Part shown: positions 1 to 7,389 of the stretch, piece by piece | Numbering within the stretch: position 1 is the stretch's first letter | Layout of the letters: the number at the start of each line of letters is the position of its first letter | NCBI GenBank assembly: GCA_052148715.1 | Contig: JBKQHQ010000188.1 | Span: 1 to 45,463 of the forward strand | DNA length: 45,463 nt | Source: JBKQHQ01 sp052148715 | GTDB lineage: Bacteria; Pseudomonadota; Alphaproteobacteria; Rhizobiales; Xanthobacteraceae | Direction: 5' to 3' | The notes under the pieces: generated by a model | Databases searched by the model: none | Told to the model about the DNA's origin: nothing | What the model saw: only the letters and a program-made list of their open reading frames with translations | Program-made: the position numbers and the translations under genes

Positions 1-2
1 GC

Positions 3-260
3 GCCAGTGTGCCGATCGGCGGCGAGACGGTGACGCGGACGGGTTACACCGTAGGCGCCGGCGTGGAGGCGGCGCTGTGGGGTAATTGGACCGGCGCCGC
101 CGAATACCTCTACATCGACACCGGCAATTTCACCACCAGCATAACGCCCAGCGCAGCGTTCCTTGCCGCGCCCGGCGTCCCCGCGGGTGTCGCCACGGCG
201 ACGGATACCCAGCGCTTTCAGAACAGCATCCTCAGAGTAAAGTTGAACTACCGGTTCTGA
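3..260 (+). CDS. Omp25/Omp31-like outer membrane beta-barrel porin, C-terminal part
   Basis: The reading frame is open to the left edge, so only the last 85 residues are present. They show the alternating aromatic strands of the Omp25/Omp31 barrel family: a Gly-rich turn, the strand WGNWTGAAEYLYIDTG, and a final strand ending NYRF with a terminal Phe, the usual outer-membrane insertion signal recognised by BamA. The segment closely resembles the equivalent part of the complete porin at 25922-26668. A strong terminator follows 26 bases after the stop. These proteins are abundant eight-stranded surface barrels of rhizobia and Brucella with structural roles. The family assignment is firm; the function beyond surface barrel is inferred. 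Confidence 0.85.
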   Translation, partial: ASVPIGGETVTRTGYTVGAGVEAALWGNWTGAAEYLYIDTGNFTTSITPSAAFLAAPGVPAGVATATDTQRFQNSILRVKLNYRF

Positions 261-286
261 CGATTCACGCAGCTCCGAAGTAACTC

Positions 287-311
287 AGCCCCGCCCTGGC
301 GGGGCTTTTTT
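287..311 (+). terminator. Rho-independent terminator after the left-edge porin
   Basis: AGCCCCGCC at 287-295 pairs with GGCGGGGCT at 298-306 (in practice an 8-bp stem with a 4-base loop), followed by a run of six T. It lies directly downstream of the porin stop at 260. Confidence 0.85.
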
Positions 312-426
312 GTGCGCGCCGCTTGCCGAAGCGCGCACGCATTGCAAGCAAGCATCACGCCGAATGGCGTCGAAGGTCGGCGAATGGGAACGGTAATCGA
401 AGTGGCGCGTCGGCGGCGCCGCAAAT

Positions 427-681
427 TTATCTTTGTCTTCTCCAGCCGACGACCCTGGCCTCAATCGGCTCGCCGGATTTGAAGTTGCGCCACGCGCTAT
501 CCACCCACCGGCAGGGAAAAGGAATCACGTAGGTGCCGACGTGATCTTCGCATAGCAATTCAACCGGCTCGTCGGTCGGAGGTTCGCCCTCCTCACCGAA
601 GCCGTCCAAACGTTGTTGTCGATTTGCCCTAGCCGCCCGAGACTTTGGACTGCCGAGTCGGTGTTGCTGTTCAAGCGGCAT
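427..681 (-). CDS. Small conserved-looking protein, possibly N-terminally decayed
   Basis: The last ~45 residues look like a real compact protein, with segments LLCEDHVGTYVIPFPCRW and GEPIEARVVGWR, rich in aromatics and with two cysteines. I recall similar short rhizobial hypothetical proteins but cannot name a family. The first ~40 residues from the ATG at 681 are Arg/Gln-rich and unconvincing, and no ribosome site precedes that ATG. A GAGGAGG run sits within the frame near residue 30 but has no well-spaced in-frame start after it. The gene may therefore have lost its proper N-terminus. The rest of the space between the porin terminator and 863 shows nothing recognisable. Confidence 0.35.
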   Translation of the reverse strand: MPLEQQHRLGSPKSRAARANRQQRLDGFGEEGEPPTDEPVELLCEDHVGTYVIPFPCRWVDSAWRNFKSGEPIEARVVGWRRQR

Positions 682-863
682 GTCGGCGGTCCTGCCGTGC
701 TCGCCGCGTTCTCATGCAAGGCCGGTACCGCGGCTCGAATGATCCACGACTGGTCAACTCGCTGCAATATAGGCCCCGACAGCGCACGAGGCTATATCCG
801 CTCGCCACGTCGCTCGTGTCTTTCGGGCATACCCGAGGAAGCCGTACGGCGCTCCGGCGGCTC

Positions 864-1868
864 CTAATGTGTCGACGAGCAGGCCGCAAACCTGACCTGG
901 ACACGCAGCCCGATGGGCCAATTGGACTTCTTGCCTTCCAAGGCAAGCATCACTTCACGAACATCGTGCGCGCTCTTGTCCGGTTCGCCGCCGAGCATGG
1001 TGCGATGGCTCAATTGCGGACTCATCCATTCCGAGAGAGCGCCGACCTGCACATCCGGAATATTTTCCGCAGCCACGATGGCACGTTGTTGCTCGCAGAT
1101 CTTCCCAATATCGCGTTCGTCCACCTCGGCCCGTACCCGTTGCTTCCTATCATCGACCAACGTGAGCAACGTCACCGGTATGGCCGTACTGATGAACTGA
1201 CCCGGCGTTACATGAGTACTCAGAATTAAGCCGTCCACCGGTGCGCGCACGGAGCAATAATTCAGGCTTACCGTGGCTTGATCAGCGAGTGCCTGGGCGG
1301 CGTCACGCCTCGCTTTCGCTTCCGCTATGTCTTCTTGCCTTGAGCCTGCCCGGAGCAAGGCCAGTCGGGCACGAGCTTCATCGAGCAGAGCGGCGGACAT
1401 TCTGGCGTCGCGCTTGGATTGATCCAGCTGCGCCTTGCTGATCGTTACGCCTTCGACCAGCGCCAACGCTCTTCGGAGCGAAATGCTTGCTTCCTCCGAC
1501 CTGGCCTCGGCCAGGCCGACATTGGCGATCCCGACAGCGACTTCCTCCACTCTGGGCCCATTGACCACGCGCTCAAACGTTGCCTCCGCGGCCGCAAGTG
1601 TCGACTTTCTTGCCTCCAGCTCCTTTTGGATATTGTCGCAAGAAACGCGCACAAGCAGCTGCCCCGCCGCCACGCGGTCGCCTTCGTGCACGAGCACCTC
1701 GGCAATTACTCCGCTGACCGCGGCGCCGACCGGCATCGGATTGTTGGCGCCTTCAACGCGGCCAGGCGCGGTCGCGACGACTTTGGCCGTGTCCAACTCG
1801 GCCGAGTTCACATTGCACGCTCCGCACCAAAATGCCACGAGCGGGATCAACAACAGTTTTTTGCACAT
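864..1868 (-). CDS. HlyD-family periplasmic adaptor (membrane fusion protein)
   Basis: This 334-residue protein has the layout of a periplasmic adaptor that links an inner-membrane exporter to an outer-membrane channel. It has an N-terminal hydrophobic signal or anchor, a first lipoyl half-motif (VSGVIAEVLVHEGDRVAAGQ, ~residues 52-71), a long Ala/Glu/Arg-rich alpha-hairpin (~80-200), a second lipoyl half-motif (VRAPVDGLILSTHVTPGQ, ~208-225) and a beta-barrel domain. A Cys lies near residue 18, but the preceding residues (FWCGA) are a poor lipobox. Start ATG at 1868 has GGGAG upstream. It follows the small exported protein at 1944-2297 on the same strand with a 75-base gap. No ABC or RND partner is encoded in the window, so the exporter it serves is unknown. 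It resembles the DevB/HlyD branch of ABC-exporter adaptors. Confidence 0.8.
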   Translation of the reverse strand: MCKKLLLIPLVAFWCGACNVNSAELDTAKVVATAPGRVEGANNPMPVGAAVSGVIAEVLVHEGDRVAAGQLLVRVSCDNIQKELEARKSTLAAAEATFERVVNGPRVEEVAVGIANVGLAEARSEEASISLRRALALVEGVTISKAQLDQSKRDARMSAALLDEARARLALLRAGSRQEDIAEAKARRDAAQALADQATVSLNYCSVRAPVDGLILSTHVTPGQFISTAIPVTLLTLVDDRKQRVRAEVDERDIGKICEQQRAIVAAENIPDVQVGALSEWMSPQLSHRTMLGGEPDKSAHDVREVMLALEGKKSNWPIGLRVQVRFAACSSTH

Positions 1869-1943
1869 TACGACGCTCCCGTCTGCTTGGCAGACTCGCG
1901 CGACAGTGCGACCGCTCGAAGTTTGTCTATCCTACTCGTCGCG

Positions 1944-2297
1944 TCAACAGCCAATCGGAGTATTGAGCTGGACAACGGGGTTGACGACATCCGGTGTTGC
2001 GGCAGCTGAGCCCGTTGGGAAGAGGGTGCTGAGACTGAGGACACTGCCGCCGAAACCGCTGGCGCCGCAGCCAGCCGGCACCAACGACTGCGCCGTCAAG
2101 TTTTGGATGCCACTCAGGTTGTTCCCCGGAGCAATCTGCGTACCGCCAGGTCCCGGCGTGCCGCCAGGTCCGACCGCGAGTGCCGGTATGGCGGGAACCG
2201 CCGAGCTCGGTCCGACTTGAACAGCACTTTGAGCGAAGGCGGCCGCCCCCGAAAGGAGGAAAACCGCGGTCATGAGGCAGGACAGCTTGATCGGCAC
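1944..2297 (-). CDS. Small Gly/Pro/Ala-rich exported protein of unknown function
   Basis: 117 residues from a GTG start at 2297, chosen because GAGGAG sits 7 bases upstream and a clean signal peptide follows (hydrophobic core ending GAAAFAQ, predicted cleavage near residue 24). The mature part is low-complexity: PAIPALAVGPGGTPGPGGTQ, then Ser/Thr/Asn-rich stretches, and the chain ends with Cys, with another Cys mid-chain that could form a disulfide. No family is recognised. It lies 75 bases upstream of the HlyD adaptor gene on the same strand, so the two may be co-transcribed. That would fit an exported peptide-like product, but this is inference only. Confidence 0.6.
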   Translation of the reverse strand: MPIKLSCLMTAVFLLSGAAAFAQSAVQVGPSSAVPAIPALAVGPGGTPGPGGTQIAPGNNLSGIQNLTAQSLVPAGCGASGFGGSVLSLSTLFPTGSAAATPDVVNPVVQLNTPIGC

Positions 2298-3310
2298 AAT
2301 GCAACTCCTCTCAGAGGTATTTTCATACGCCAACGTCCGAGTCATCCGGAGCGATGTCAAGCCTGTTCGCAGGCGGACGTCCCGCGGCCGCCGGAGTCAT
2401 CGCAGGCGCCAGCTGCATCGCTTGCTACTTCTTCCAGCTTGCGCGCTTCACCACCCGGCGGAGGGCCCCCGGCAAGGCCGGGGCTTTGAACGCACCACTC
2501 AAGGGGCCCCCCTGAGGTCGCAGACGCGATCTCGTTGGGCGGATTTCGGAATGCCTCCCACCACGTGGTATTTACACTTGCCCTTCGCGTCGCCTGGGCT
2601 TTCGTATTCTGCCGTGGTTAATAATTCCTTTCGCGCGCGCGACGGCTCACGCCCTAATTGTCAAACGGTTCGGCCACCCCGCCTCCCCTTGCAGGATAGG
2701 CTAGGGAAGCGCCCTTCGGCTTCAGGTCATGCATGTTCGCCGGCACCCAACGGCCTGCGGCATGAATTTGATCAGAACGCTTTTCGTACGGTTTCTGGCG
2801 AGGACTCGCGACGACGCCTCCGGCGCCGCATAGGCACATTAACCTTACCGCGCTTGCGGATCAGCTGTTTCCTCCGTCGCGAGGGAGCTTGTCGGTATTA
2901 ATCCTGATGAACAATCAAGTCCGGAAACAGCGACTTCCTCAGAGTCTATCAGAATTAGCCGCCCTCACGGTGAAGCTTGCGCGCGCCTCTGGAATTAAAG
3001 TGAAGGTCGTAGTATCAAGATGCAGCCGCCAAGTCCTGCGCTGACGCGCGCAAGCACTTGGCGGCGGCCCCGGCGGAAAGAGAGCAACCGTCCGGGGTCT
3101 CTTTTTGCTGCCGCCATCCACCTCGAACGAGGATGCGGCATACCTAACTAAAGACTGGCCCTAAGCGTTTGTGTCACCGGCGCTTGGTTCTCATTCATTG
3201 TGTTGGTGACACAGTTCTCTCTTGTCCAGCCCACAACCGAGCGCGGCCAGCCGGCCCCTGCCCTGGTCTGATGCCGCCGTCAGGAGATGGCCGCGGTGGC
3301 TCCGACAAAG
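2298..3310. other. About 1 kb without a recognisable gene
   Basis: Open frames here are short or lack any family-like sequence or ribosome site. Visible structure includes a 7-bp GC hairpin followed by TTT at 2467-2487, and a symmetric AAAGAGA / TCTCTTT hairpin at 3077-3104 nested with CCCCGG / CCGGGG. The part next to 2298 must hold the promoter of the small exported protein, but no clear -35/-10 pair could be assigned. Confidence 0.5.
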
Positions 3311-3339
3311 ATAATGCCCCGGCACGGAGCCGGGGCATT
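3311..3339 (-). terminator. Hairpin terminator of the second porin
   Basis: AATGCCCCGG at 3313-3322 and CCGGGGCATT at 3330-3339 form a perfect 10-bp stem with a 7-base loop, 23 bases past the porin stop on the minus strand. The following minus-strand sequence ATCTTTG is only a weak T-tract. Confidence 0.7.
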
Positions 3340-3362
3340 GGATTTGATCAAGACGGATCGGC

Positions 3363-4058
3363 TCAGAACTTCCAGTTGAGGCCGCCCCGCAGGATTTCGG
3401 TCGTGAATTTCACGTTGTCGACGAGCATCTGCGTTTGGCTCCCCAAATCGACATGGAGGTATTCGACTTTGACGCTCACGTTTGGCGTGAATGCGTGTTC
3501 GATACCTGCGCCGGCGGTCCAGCCAAACCGGGTCTGGGTGTCGGCGGCGCTGATGCCGAAAATGCCGGGGATCGACGCGCTGGCGGTTGTCGTCACACCG
3601 CCGAGAGCCGCACCCGCGGTCGCGTAGAGCAAAGTGTGGTCGAACGTCCAGCCCAGGCGTGCCCGCGCGGTATCAAGCCAATTCAACTGTGTCGCGAGCG
3701 AGAACGGCACCACCCCCGCAATCGTGCCATTGAACGCACCGTTGATGTTGGCCCAGTCGAGGTCCGTCTCGACACCCCAGACCCATTGCCCGAACTGCAT
3801 ATTGTAGCCGGCGGTGCCGCCGACCAATCCACCGCTGACATTGAAGTCACCCGTAGTCAGTGTGGGTAGGCCCGTAGCCGAGAACGTGGCCGTGTGGTCG
3901 GTGGTTCCCCAACCGCCACCGCCGTTCACCCCGAAGTACCAACCGGTCCAAGAGAAGACCGGGAACGACGGCGCTTTGTAGGCAACCGGCAGGTCCGCGG
4001 CATAGGCGGAACCTGCGAACGCAAACGCAACTGACGCAATTGCAACCAACTTCCTCAT
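3363..4058 (-). CDS. Omp25/Omp31-like outer membrane beta-barrel porin
   Basis: 231 residues. Start ATG at 4058 was chosen because GAGGGGTG lies just upstream and a textbook signal peptide follows (MRKLVAIASVAFAFAGSAYA, cleavage before ADLPV). The mature start ADLPVAYKAP, the strand FSWTGWYFGVNGGGGWG and the terminal strand GLNWKF are hallmarks of the Omp31/Omp25 family of rhizobial surface barrels. Its length is in the family's usual range. The loops are unlike those of the porins at 3-260 and 25922-26668, so it is a diverged paralogue rather than a recent copy. It is monocistronic: a hairpin terminator follows and more than 500 bases of non-coding DNA precede it. Confidence 0.9.
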   Translation of the reverse strand: MRKLVAIASVAFAFAGSAYAADLPVAYKAPSFPVFSWTGWYFGVNGGGGWGTTDHTATFSATGLPTLTTGDFNVSGGLVGGTAGYNMQFGQWVWGVETDLDWANINGAFNGTIAGVVPFSLATQLNWLDTARARLGWTFDHTLLYATAGAALGGVTTTASASIPGIFGISAADTQTRFGWTAGAGIEHAFTPNVSVKVEYLHVDLGSQTQMLVDNVKFTTEILRGGLNWKF

Positions 4059-4625
4059 GACACACCCCTCAACAGAACAGGTACTCAAGGCACCCAATAG
4101 GCGGTGCTCATATACCATTTGTTGGCGGTGCACTGTTACCATTCGGCAACACCCGCCCGGATTCGTCGAGGCGACGCCGGACGCCAGGACGCCTCCTCAC
4201 TGCCCGGTATCGCCCGCGATCGCCGAGCGCGGCGCAAGTTATCCGCGCGACGTGATCGGTCGCTGGCGCGGACGACGGTGACCGCGCTCCTATGGAGCCG
4301 CAGGCAGTCGATTGGACCGCTTGCGGGCTGGCAAGCCACCAACCACCACCACACCATGACACCCCGCGTTCGGACGCGCTCGTACCAGGAGCATGCGGCG
4401 CGGGACCAGCACTTCAATCAAATGCGCGCCGAGGCGACGTGTCCGCAGCCACGCGCCGGGCTTTCGCCGCGCGAAATAAATTAGCTCGCATTGCCGAGTG
4501 CGACGCGCCAAATCTTTCCGCACCGCACCACGATCGGGCCTGAGCATCTCACTAATCTGTCTTGGCGACGCCACAGGGGTGAAGTAGCCTGTTCGTCGGT
4601 GGAGGGGATTTGAGGAGCATTGGTC
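4059..4625. other. Gene-free interval between divergent genes
   Basis: 567 bases separate the divergently transcribed porin (minus) and zinc-ribbon gene (plus). No protein-like frame, tRNA or strong hairpin was seen. It presumably contains both promoters, which could not be assigned from sequence. Confidence 0.45.
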
Positions 4626-4829
4626 ATGGCCCTTCACGCCGTTGCGCCTATGGACGTGAGATACTCGTCGCGGGAAGTCGATCGGCCGGTTTGTCGTGAA
4701 TGCGGCGACTTGTTACTGGCACCAGAGGTTTCCGAGTTCATCGACGATGGTCGTGTCCGCCATCTCTGGGCCTGCGAAGCCTGCGGCAACGAGTTTCGCA
4801 CCACAATCTCCTTCGGCCGACGCGCCTAG
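4626..4829 (+). CDS. Small zinc-ribbon protein
   Basis: 67 residues with two CxxC knuckles, CRECG (~residues 24-28) and CEACG (~49-53), spaced as in a zinc ribbon, and acidic/aromatic sequence between them (APEVSEFIDDGRVRHLW). Start ATG at 4626 was preferred over TTG at 4620 because GAGGAG at 4612-4617 is 8 bases from it. Similar short single-ribbon proteins are common in Bradyrhizobium-type genomes, where they are hypothetical. The fold predicts zinc binding; whether it binds nucleic acid or protein cannot be told. It stands alone, with the CHRD gene 82 bases downstream on the same strand. Confidence 0.75.
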   Translation: MALHAVAPMDVRYSSREVDRPVCRECGDLLLAPEVSEFIDDGRVRHLWACEACGNEFRTTISFGRRA

Positions 4830-4911
4830 CACTGATCCGTTCGGAATAAAACGTCGTAGTTCGGTGTGACACGTGTGGTGTTATCTCGACTATTCCCCAA
4901 AGGAGGGTGCA

Positions 4912-5337
4912 ATGCGATTGATGTCTTACTCGACCGTTTCCGCGCTAGCCGTTGTGGCACTGCTTGCTTCCCCGGCTCGTGCCGACACCGTGAGCTTGAA
5001 AGTGAACATGGACGCGGCAAGCGAAGTGCCGCCAAATGACAGCAAGGGGACCGGCACGATCACTGTGACCTACGATACCGGCAGCAAACTCATGTCCTGG
5101 AAGGGCAGCTATTCCGGCCTGACCGGCAACGCAACCGCCGCCCATTTCCACGGCCCCGCCGAGCCCGGCAAGAATTCCGGCGTAGCCGTCCCCATTCCGA
5201 ATCCGACCGCATCGTTCGAAGGCTCGGCCACGCTGACCGACGCGCAAGCCGCAGACCTGCTGGCCGGACGCTATTACGCCAACGTCCATACCGCGGCTCA
5301 TCCGGGCGGCGAGATCCGCGGCCAGGTCACCAAGTAG
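4912..5337 (+). CDS. Exported CHRD-domain protein
   Basis: 141 residues. ATG at 4912 follows AGGAGGG by 4 bases and begins a clear signal peptide (cleavage after PARA, ~residue 25). The mature part is a single CHRD domain: it opens KVNMDAASEVPPNDSKGTG, continues with AAHFHGPA and ends YYANVHTAAHPGGEIRGQV, the conserved His/Gly-rich signature. CHRD domains occur in chordin and in many bacterial secreted proteins; their bacterial function is not established, though the conserved His residues suggest metal or ligand binding. It is likely periplasmic or secreted. A 12-bp hairpin follows, shared with the convergent ceramidase-like gene. Confidence 0.88.
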   Translation: MRLMSYSTVSALAVVALLASPARADTVSLKVNMDAASEVPPNDSKGTGTITVTYDTGSKLMSWKGSYSGLTGNATAAHFHGPAEPGKNSGVAVPIPNPTASFEGSATLTDAQAADLLAGRYYANVHTAAHPGGEIRGQVTK

Positions 5338-5384
5338 CCGCCAGCCTGCGATCAAGGGATGTCGGCCCGAAGCGGCGCACCCCA

Positions 5385-5419
5385 GGTCCATAGCCGCCCC
5401 AGTCGATCGGCTATGGACC
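5385..5419. terminator. Bidirectional hairpin between convergent genes
   Basis: GGTCCATAGCCG at 5385-5396 and CGGCTATGGACC at 5408-5419 are perfectly complementary (12 bp, 11-base loop). The hairpin sits midway between the stops at 5337 (plus) and 5424 (minus). There is no T-tract on either side, so termination is inferred from position and structure. Confidence 0.55.
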
Positions 5420-5423
5420 CATC

Positions 5424-6071
5424 CTAGCGCCGGATATCGCCGGCCCTCATCGCGGCGTGCAGCAGCAGATAAAGCACAACGGCGTTGAGGATGTGCCAAA
5501 CGAAATGGGTGCCGAGCGGAAAAGCGTCGCACACCAGCAAATCGACGCTGCGCAATCCCAGCGATATCATAAATAGTGCGGCAGCAAGCAGGACCGGCTT
5601 GCCCTCGATTCGATGTCGGACCAACCACCCGACCACGACCAATGCCGTCAGTGCCGGCACATAGGAGACCGAGCCATTGAGCGCATCGGCCGGGACCATC
5701 CACGACGTGACATCTGATGCAATAACGAACCCGACCAAGACCGCCAACGCCGGCAGCAGACGCAAGGCGAGAAATCGCCGCAGCGCCAAGAGAAGGTAGC
5801 CATAGATGAAGACGGCGATGGGTATGACGTCGAACAGCGCGGCGCCGCGCGTTGCGATCGTATGAAAGATGAAGGAACCGAGGCCGACGAGCGCGACCAC
5901 CCCGATCAGCACTAGCGACGGTGTGTCACCGCGCGTGCCGCGCCGCCATTCCAAGAATGCAACCAAAGCGGCGACGAGAAACGCCGCATTGGTAACCGCG
6001 TTGACCGGCTCCGCCCACAGCGACGGATCGGTACGCTCACAATAAAAGTCAACCGGCGTCGACCAGGGCAT
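5424..6071 (-). CDS. Ceramidase-like (CREST family) membrane hydrolase
   Basis: 215 residues with about seven membrane helices. The N-terminal MPWSTPVDFYCERTDPSLW and WAEPVNAVTNAAFL match the alkaline ceramidase / CREST family (PF05875). The metal-hydrolase residues are in the expected places: His70 in SFIFHT, Asp81 in LFDVIPI, and His189 and His193 in GTHFVWHILN. The family cleaves amide bonds of membrane lipids (ceramides in eukaryotes). In this group the substrate may be an aminolipid, since nothing here suggests sphingolipid synthesis. ATG at 6071 is used; a GTG three codons upstream (6080) is possible and neither has a strong ribosome site. The gene is monocistronic. Confidence 0.82.
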   Translation of the reverse strand: MPWSTPVDFYCERTDPSLWAEPVNAVTNAAFLVAALVAFLEWRRGTRGDTPSLVLIGVVALVGLGSFIFHTIATRGAALFDVIPIAVFIYGYLLLALRRFLALRLLPALAVLVGFVIASDVTSWMVPADALNGSVSYVPALTALVVVGWLVRHRIEGKPVLLAAALFMISLGLRSVDLLVCDAFPLGTHFVWHILNAVVLYLLLHAAMRAGDIRR

Positions 6072-6372
6072 CGGGCGCACGCTAATGACAGTCAGCAGGC
6101 GGGGGTGGCTCGGAACCGGACGACCTTAGCAGCTTTTCTTGACGCATCTTCTTGAGGACGAACCGGCATGTATGCCGAAATCGATGCGTCGAGTATCCAA
6201 GCGGACGCTAAAGCACGTTCCGGTGAACCGGTGATCAAATATCGCCAACCGTTTCCAGCTTGACGAACCGTTCGTATCGGCTGCCTAACTTTCAAGCATC
6301 GATCGACATCAAAATGGGAACCAGTCCCCTCCGCCCGGCATTCTTTTTCTGGACGCCGCGGAGGGCATCGGA
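6072..6372. other. Gene-free interval
   Basis: About 300 bases between the divergent ceramidase-like and SGNH hydrolase genes. A weak minus-strand frame across it (ending near 6092) has no family-like sequence. Promoters for both neighbours must lie here or just inside 6373-6427, but no clear boxes were found. Confidence 0.4.
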
Positions 6373-7320
6373 ATGCGCACGCTGCCAGAAGCAGAAGAAT
6401 CCACCGCGGCAAAAGGAGGTCTTCCGAATGCTCATGGTGCCAAGACTTTAGCGGACGCGAAGCTCGCGGCGGGCTTGTTGGGCTCGCTCGCTCTGCTGCC
6501 ATTGGTGGTCGTGCAGGGGAAGGCCACACTGCGCCGCGCGCCGTACCTTCCCCCAGCGCCGCCACCGCATTGTGGCGAGGTGGAGGGCGAAGGTCCAATC
6601 ATCCGCCTGCTTGCGATCGGCGAATCCACTGTTGCCGGCGTCGGGCTCAAGCACGGAGGCGAGACGGTTGCGGCTACGACGGCGCGGGCGTTGGCTCGCT
6701 TGACCGGCCGGCCGGTGGCCTGGCGCGCCGAAGGACTTTCAGGCGCGACGGTCAGCCAAGGGATGGAGCGATTGCTGCCTCGCATCGCTTCAGAGCCGGC
6801 CGATCTTCTTGTCGTCGCCTTCGGCGTGAACGACGTGTTGACTTACCGTTCGCCGTCCGCATTCGGCGACGATCTCGCGGCGCTCGTCCGTGCGGCACGA
6901 GATCGCATTGGGGATGCGGCGGTCATCATCGCGGGCGTCGCGCCGCTCGTCTCATTTCCAGCCGTGCCTTGGCCGCTGGGATCGATCCTCGGCTGGCGAT
7001 CGGCCGCACTGCAGGTCGCGGCTGAGCGACTCACAGCGCGGCTGCCGCGCCTTGCGGTCGAGCGATTTTCCGACCTCGGACCAGATTTGTTCGCTGCGGA
7101 CGGGTTCCACCCCAATGCGCGAGCGCACGTGTTGTGGGGAGAGGAAATCGCGCGATTGGCCCTCCCGTTGTTGAGGGAGCCTAGCCAACTGAAAGTTTCC
7201 CGCGGAGAAGGGCGACTATCGGCGGCAACCGGCCATGCGCCTGCGGAAAGCTGGAAGCGCCTCCCCGGCGAGCGAGTTGCGACGGCCTTGCGTATGCACG
7301 CCGCAAGCGCATGCGAATGA
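6373..7320 (+). CDS. SGNH/GDSL-type hydrolase, probable frameshift near its start
   Basis: The main frame carries the SGNH hydrolase blocks: block I LLAIGESTVAGVG (nucleophile Ser in GES), block III FGVNDV, and block V DGFHPN with the catalytic Asp and His. A hydrophobic segment LAAGLLGSLALLPLVVVQG precedes block I as a membrane anchor or signal. The uninterrupted frame begins at ATG 6373, but this start has no ribosome site and its first ~25 residues look random. A near-perfect AGGAGG at 6414-6419 instead points to ATG 6428, whose frame (MLMVPRL) hits TAG at 6449. Adding one T to the TTT at 6447-6449 would give MLMVPRLLADAKLAAG and join the hydrolase frame. The gene is therefore likely frameshifted by one lost base, real or a sequencing error. 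It is probably an esterase or lipase-like enzyme; the substrate is unknown. Confidence 0.75.
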   Translation: MRTLPEAEESTAAKGGLPNAHGAKTLADAKLAAGLLGSLALLPLVVVQGKATLRRAPYLPPAPPPHCGEVEGEGPIIRLLAIGESTVAGVGLKHGGETVAATTARALARLTGRPVAWRAEGLSGATVSQGMERLLPRIASEPADLLVVAFGVNDVLTYRSPSAFGDDLAALVRAARDRIGDAAVIIAGVAPLVSFPAVPWPLGSILGWRSAALQVAAERLTARLPRLAVERFSDLGPDLFAADGFHPNARAHVLWGEEIARLALPLLREPSQLKVSRGEGRLSAATGHAPAESWKRLPGERVATALRMHAASACE

Positions 7321-7389
7321 CGAAAAGCCCTCTCTCGCTCGAGCTGGACCTGGGCCGGCCAAGCGTTGAGCGGAGCTGCCGCGTGCGGT

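Noticed and set aside
2272..2901. Plus-strand frame of 209 codons in the 2.3-3.3 kb gap
   Set aside because: It overlaps the start of the small exported gene antisense, is Arg/Pro-rich, and has no family-like segment.
6092..6598. Minus-strand frame of 168 codons upstream of the SGNH hydrolase
   Set aside because: It crosses the hydrolase gene antisense, and no start signal or family-like sequence supports it.
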